This document shows positions 61,795 to 64,000 of a DNA stretch of 64,000 nt, one piece after another (position 1 is the stretch's first letter; each line of letters begins with the position of its first letter). The translations under genes were made by a program, and so were the position numbers. Under the pieces are notes generated by a model that saw only the letters and a list, made by a program, of their open reading frames with translations, searched no databases and was not told the DNA's origin. The DNA comes from Labilithrix sp. (lineage in GTDB: Bacteria > Myxococcota_A > Polyangia > Polyangiales > Polyangiaceae), in assembly GCA_019637155.1 (NCBI GenBank), contig JAHBWE010000023.1, forward strand, positions 62,001-126,000. The letters run 5' to 3'.

Positions 61795-63560
61795 TACAAC
61801 GCCGCGAGGTTGACGGCGGAGTGCACGAGCGCGACGTGCGACAGCGCCTGGGGGAAGTTGCCGAGCATGCGCTTCGCGGCAGGGTCGTACTCCTCGGCGA
61901 GGAGGCCCACGTCGTTGACGAGCGCCATCAGGCGATCGAAGTGCGCGCGCGCCTCCTCGTGACGGCCGAGGAGCGTGAGCACGTCGACGTACCAGAACGA
62001 GCACGCGAGGAACGCGCCCTCGCCCGGCGGCAGGCCGTCGACGCCGGGACGCGTGACGTAGCGCGCGACGAAGCCGCCGGAGAGGAGCCGCCGCTCGACG
62101 TCGAGGACGGTGCGGATGATGCGCGGATCGGTCGGCGGCAGGAAGCCGACGATCGGCAAGAAGAGGAGGCTCGCGTCGGGATCATTCGCGCCGTAGTACT
62201 GCGCGAAGCCTCCCGTCTGCGGGTTATAGCCTTGCGCGCAGACCTCGGCGTGGATCTCGTCGCGGACGGCGCGCCACCGATCGAGCGGTCCCTCGAAGCC
62301 CCAGCGCTCGATCGACTTCACCGCGCGGTCGAAGGCGACCCAGCACATGACCTTCGAGTGCACGAAGTGGCGCTTCGGTCCGCGCACCTCCCAGATGCCG
62401 TGATCGGGCTCGCGCCAGGCCTTCTCGAGGTGGAGGAGGAGCTGCCGCTCGAGCGCCCAGCCCGCTTCGTTCGGCGTCGCGGCGAGGCCGCCGAGGCGCG
62501 CCTCGTAGAGGGTGGCCGCGACCTCGCCGTAGACGTCGAGCTGCGTCTGCTCGCTCGCGAGGTTGCCGACCCGCACCGGCGCGCTCCCTTCGTAGCCGGA
62601 GAGCCACGGCAGCTCGACCTCGGTGAGCCGCCGCTCGCCCGCGATGCCGTAGAGGATCTGCAGTTGATCGGGCGCGCCCGCCGCCGCGCGGAGGAGCCAG
62701 TCGCGCCACGCGCGCGCCTCCTCGAGGTAACCGGCGCGCAGGAGCGCGTAGAGCGTGAACGTCGCGTCGCGCAGCCAGCAGAAGCGGTAGTCCCAGTTGC
62801 GGACGCCGCCGATGAGCTCCGGGAGCGAGCTCGTCGCCGCCGCGACGATGCCGCCGGTCGGCGCGAACGTGAGCGCCTTCAGCGTGATGAGCGATCGCTT
62901 CACGATCGCGGCATGCGGACCGTCGAGCGCGCAGCGGCTGCTCCACTCCTGCCAGATCGCGTCGCAGCGCGCGAGCGCGGCCTCGGGATCGAGCGTGGGG
63001 ATCGGGTGCGACGCGTACGACGGGCTCCAGCGCAGCACGAAATGCGCGCGCTCGCCGGGGCGCACGACGAAGTCGGCGACGGTGCGGAGGTTCTCGCCGT
63101 GCATCGGCACGCTGGCCCACACCCGCACGAGGTCGGGGCCGGCGACGGCCTCGACCGCGCCGTCCTTGCGCGTGACCCACGGCACCGTCTTGCCGTAGTT
63201 GAAGCGCAGCGCGAGCTCCGAGCACATCGGGACCTCGCCTTCGATCCCGCTGACGATGCGGACGAGCCCCGGGCCGTCGCCGCCGACGGGCATGAAGTCG
63301 GTGAGGAGGATCCGCCCCTCCGCGCAGGTGAGCTCCGTCTCGATCGTGAGCGTGCCGTCGCGGTACGAACGACGCGCCGCGGTCGTCGGCGTCGCCGGCG
63401 CGATCTTCCAGAAGCCGTTGTCCTCGCTCCCGAGGAGCGCGGCGAAGCAGGCCTCCGAGTCGAAGCGCGGGATGCAGGCCCAGTCGATCGATCCGTCGAT
63501 GCCGACGAGGGCGGCCCCTCGGCAATCGCCGAGGAGGGCGTATTCCTCGATCCGTCGCAT
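61794..63560 (-). CDS. Glycoside hydrolase family 15 protein (glucoamylase/trehalase-like)
   Basis: The protein has 588 residues and is cytosolic, as no signal peptide is seen. The N-terminal beta-sandwich starts IEEYALLGDCRGAALVGIDGSIDWACIPRFDSEACFAALLG. The (alpha/alpha)6 barrel follows, with SLPELIGGVRNWDYRFCWLRDATFTLYALLRAGY, a hallmark of GH15, and later GGFVARY and PPGEGAFLACSFWYVDVL (the Glu is a catalytic candidate). This branch includes intracellular glucoamylases and trehalases; which sugar it cuts is not clear. It is first in the operon with LigD-Pol, an association also seen in other bacteria that place GH15 next to stress and repair genes. Confidence 0.9.
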   Translation of the reverse strand: MRRIEEYALLGDCRGAALVGIDGSIDWACIPRFDSEACFAALLGSEDNGFWKIAPATPTTAARRSYRDGTLTIETELTCAEGRILLTDFMPVGGDGPGLVRIVSGIEGEVPMCSELALRFNYGKTVPWVTRKDGAVEAVAGPDLVRVWASVPMHGENLRTVADFVVRPGERAHFVLRWSPSYASHPIPTLDPEAALARCDAIWQEWSSRCALDGPHAAIVKRSLITLKALTFAPTGGIVAAATSSLPELIGGVRNWDYRFCWLRDATFTLYALLRAGYLEEARAWRDWLLRAAAGAPDQLQILYGIAGERRLTEVELPWLSGYEGSAPVRVGNLASEQTQLDVYGEVAATLYEARLGGLAATPNEAGWALERQLLLHLEKAWREPDHGIWEVRGPKRHFVHSKVMCWVAFDRAVKSIERWGFEGPLDRWRAVRDEIHAEVCAQGYNPQTGGFAQYYGANDPDASLLFLPIVGFLPPTDPRIIRTVLDVERRLLSGGFVARYVTRPGVDGLPPGEGAFLACSFWYVDVLTLLGRHEEARAHFDRLMALVNDVGLLAEEYDPAAKRMLGNFPQALSHVALVHSAVNLAAL

Positions 63561-63580
63561 GTGCGGTAGAGCCTAGCGCG

Positions 63581-64000
63581 CTACCTCGCGTCCGCGCAGC
63601 AACGGAAGCCGGTCGAATAGTCGTGGTAGTCGTGCGCGTGCGCCTTCGTGCGGTACTTGCAGCCATCGCCGTTGATGCTCGTGTCGAGGTAGTAGCCGCC
63701 CGCGAACGTGCCGTGCGCCGCCGAGGCCGGCGTGCGCACCCACTCGTGGAGGTTGCCCATCATGTCGAGCGCGCCGTACGTGTTCGTGCAGTCCTCGTGC
63801 GCGCCCGTCTTCGCGAGCGCGCCGTCGACCTGCCCGAGGCGAGGATCGTTGAGCTGATGCCAGACGCTCGCCTCGACCGACGACGGCCGCGTGCTCGCCT
63901 TCGCCGCCGCCGGCGGCTTGCCTTTGGTCTTCGGCTTCGGCTTCGGTTTCGTCGTCGCCTTCTTCGTCGTCGGCTTCGACTTCGACGTGGCCTTCTTCGC
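63581..64000 (-). CDS. SUMF1/FGE-domain protein with Lys/Pro/Thr-rich insert (3' part, cut by right edge)
   Basis: The frame is open from the right edge to the stop at 63581-63583, giving 139 residues. The C-terminal part matches the FGE-domain protein at 17496: LNDPRLGQVDGALAKTGAHEDC, ALDMMGNLHEWV and the end YHDYSTGFRCCAD. Before this comes a low-complexity segment with SKSKPTTKKATTKPKPKPKT. In the paralog this place is within the folded domain (just before LNDPR), so the insert or linker interrupts or replaces part of the domain. A start inside the window (the ATG pair at 63758-63763) would cut off conserved sequence and is not preferred. Confidence 0.8.
   Translation of the reverse strand, partial: AKKATSKSKPTTKKATTKPKPKPKTKGKPPAAAKASTRPSSVEASVWHQLNDPRLGQVDGALAKTGAHEDCTNTYGALDMMGNLHEWVRTPASAAHGTFAGGYYLDTSINGDGCKYRTKAHAHDYHDYSTGFRCCADAR

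Overview
The window is very GC-rich, densely packed DNA with a strong G/C third-position bias. It most likely comes from a myxobacterium-like member of the Myxococcota, probably in the Polyangiales. The reasons are two surface proteins with a MYXO-CTERM-like tail (Cys, one hydrophobic segment, Arg cluster), many lipoproteins with Ser/Thr/Gly-rich linkers, OmpA proteins with calcium-binding thrombospondin-3 repeats, SUMF1/FGE-type secreted proteins, a WD40-caspase fusion and large TPR proteins. Genus is not claimed. No rRNA, tRNA, CRISPR array, transposase, integrase or phage gene was seen.

Layout. 1-4235 (minus): an NHLM-type peptide export operon, made of a cyclic-nucleotide-binding protein, an HlyD adaptor, a C39 peptidase/ABC exporter and a second ABC protein cut by the left edge. 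4371-8667 (plus): three start/stop-overlapping genes encoding a DUF1266/zinc-ribbon protein, a SUKH (SMI1/KNR4) protein and a WD40 propeller. 8664-10483 (minus): a methyltransferase coupled to a Cys-rich protein. 10523-19253: an MFS transporter, an Uma2-like nuclease with a GREE repeat tail, a cyclophilin, membrane proteins, hemolysin III, a TetR regulator divergent from an FGE-domain protein, a GIY-YIG protein and lipoproteins. 19390-24834: a CocE-type hydrolase and a three-gene cluster ending in a TonB-dependent receptor that carries its own TonB_C-like domain. 24921-29102: quinone oxidoreductase, a lipoprotein-type MsrA and RecQ. 29170-33499: an OmpA/TSP3 protein and a MYXO-CTERM TSP3 protein. 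33500-38403: YchJ-like protein, a MetX-like lipoprotein, small secreted proteins and GuaB1.

38409-48455: an 1875-residue WD40-caspase lipoprotein, divergent from an RND efflux adaptor/pump pair. 48486-56830: small lipoprotein and membrane protein, a 1228-residue TPR protein followed by NIF3, a nucleotidyltransferase, a metallophosphoesterase and a WecG/TagA glycosyltransferase. 56843-63560: an Ig-repeat MYXO-CTERM protein overlapping a LigC-type DNA ligase, which converges on an operon of GH15 glycosidase, LigD polymerase domain and an unknown 155-residue protein. 63581-64000: the 3' part of a second FGE-domain gene with a Lys/Pro/Thr-rich insert.

Most operons are compact, with 1-4 base ATGA, GTGA, TGATG or TAGTG overlaps, so translational coupling appears common. 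Convergent pairs often overlap at their 3' ends or share short bidirectional hairpins. The most interesting candidates are the DUF1266/SUKH/WD40 trio, the WD40-caspase lipoprotein, the unknown gene behind LigD-Pol, and the NHLM exporter with a cyclic-nucleotide sensor and no visible precursor.
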